Position numbers and translations under genes: made by a program. 64,000 nt of DNA, taken from Rhizobiaceae bacterium. GTDB taxonomy: Bacteria; Pseudomonadota; Alphaproteobacteria; Rhizobiales; Rhizobiaceae. Shown here in pieces: positions 63,788 through 64,000 of the stretch; within the stretch, counting starts at the first letter, position 1, and each line of letters opens with the position of its first letter. The notes under the pieces were generated by a model. The model did no database searches. It saw only the letters and a list, made by a program, of their open reading frames with translations, and was not told the DNA's origin. Location: the NCBI GenBank assembly GCA_017643495.1, contig JAEPNK010000003.1, positions 62,001-126,000 of the forward strand. The letters run 5' to 3'.

Positions 63788-64000
63788 TTACTCACCATCA
63801 CCGATGTAATACTGGATGGTCTTTACGAAACTCGCGACGGAAATAGGCTTTGAAATATATGCTTCGCATCCGCCCTGACGAATTCGCTCCTCATCTCCCT
63901 TCATTGCAAAGGCAGTCACCGCGATGACAGGAATGGAAGATATGCCGTCATCCTCCTTGATCCATCGTGTAACATCGAGGCCGGAAACCTCGGGAAGCTG
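63788..64000 (-). CDS. divK: DivK single-domain response regulator (5' end cut by window)
   Basis: The last 71 codons of a receiver-only protein: [36 protein letters not shown] with the switch Thr, and the Lys in [15 protein letters not shown], ending IQYYIGDGE. The phospho-Asp lies outside the window. DivK controls the DivJ/PleC-CtrA cell-cycle pathway, and the divK-pleD pair is the usual arrangement in alphaproteobacteria. Confidence 0.93.
   Translation of the reverse strand, partial: QLPEVSGLDVTRWIKEDDGISSIPVIAVTAFAMKGDEERIRQGGCEAYISKPISVASFVKTIQYYIGDGE

Noticed and set aside
1-64000. CRISPR arrays, insertion sequences, prophage or toxin-antitoxin genes
   Set aside because: No direct-repeat arrays, transposase, integrase or phage genes and no recognisable toxin-antitoxin pair were seen on either strand.

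Overview
The window is a piece of an alphaproteobacterial chromosome, most likely from a marine or halotolerant member of the Hyphomicrobiales (Rhizobiales). The clues are the suf operon with an added IscS-type cysteine desulfurase and SufT, an Irr-box-like palindrome upstream of it, CtrA-box, PleD and DivK signatures, pyrB next to a metal-site-less pyrC homologue, and a complete ectoine/hydroxyectoine degradation cluster. No phage, transposase, CRISPR array, tRNA or rRNA was seen. Nearly all genes are intact and tightly packed.

Layout. (1) 1-7012, minus strand: Fe-S cluster assembly operon, iscS-like, sufB, a small membrane protein, sufC, sufD, sufS, sufT, sufA (cut by the window edge). An Irr-box-like palindrome lies between it and a divergent alpha/beta hydrolase. 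(2) 7900-20714, housekeeping and envelope genes: anmK/tyrS (divergent), a large AsmA-like protein, a Bcp-type peroxiredoxin, a DUF455 ferritin-like protein, an SHMT-like PLP enzyme with a divergent LysR regulator, an M23 peptidase, and prfB with a programmed +1 frameshift. (3) 20836-34537, ectoine catabolism: minus strand enuR, uehABC (TRAP transporter), usp, eutABC, doeA (eutD), doeB (eutE); plus strand asnC, ssd, and a class III aminotransferase, closed by a strong terminator. The pathway brings in ectoine and 5-hydroxyectoine, converts hydroxyectoine to ectoine (EutABC), opens the ring (DoeA), deacetylates to diaminobutyrate (DoeB), then transaminates and oxidises it to aspartate.

(4) 34637-45445: gatC/gatA with a secreted protein gene between them, a 41-residue membrane protein, a UPF0173 hydrolase, ruvX, an AidB-like acyl-CoA dehydrogenase, pyrB-pyrC', plsY, dprA. 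(5) 45675-53016: topA, rnr, DUF983, NUDIX, MFS, all plus strand. (6) 53107-57651: a 3-hydroxybenzoate 4-monooxygenase-like flavoprotein, a class D beta-lactamase, and queC-queD-queE on the minus strand. (7) 57925-61970: rpmG, then a TPP riboswitch and thiO-thiS-thiG-thiE-thiF-like. (8) 61971-62358: a 388-base gap with a very strong hairpin (possible structured RNA). (9) 62359-64000: pleD and the 3' end of divK, minus strand.

The items most worth a second look are the unassigned hairpin/RNA at 62066-62134, the repeated 12-mer around enuR (candidate operator), the SHMT-like enzyme with altered active-site residues, the ThiF-like protein without zinc cysteines and with a rhodanese-like tail, the unknown genes inserted in the suf and gat operons, and the chromosomal OXA-type gene. 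No wholly new multi-gene system could be supported from the sequence.
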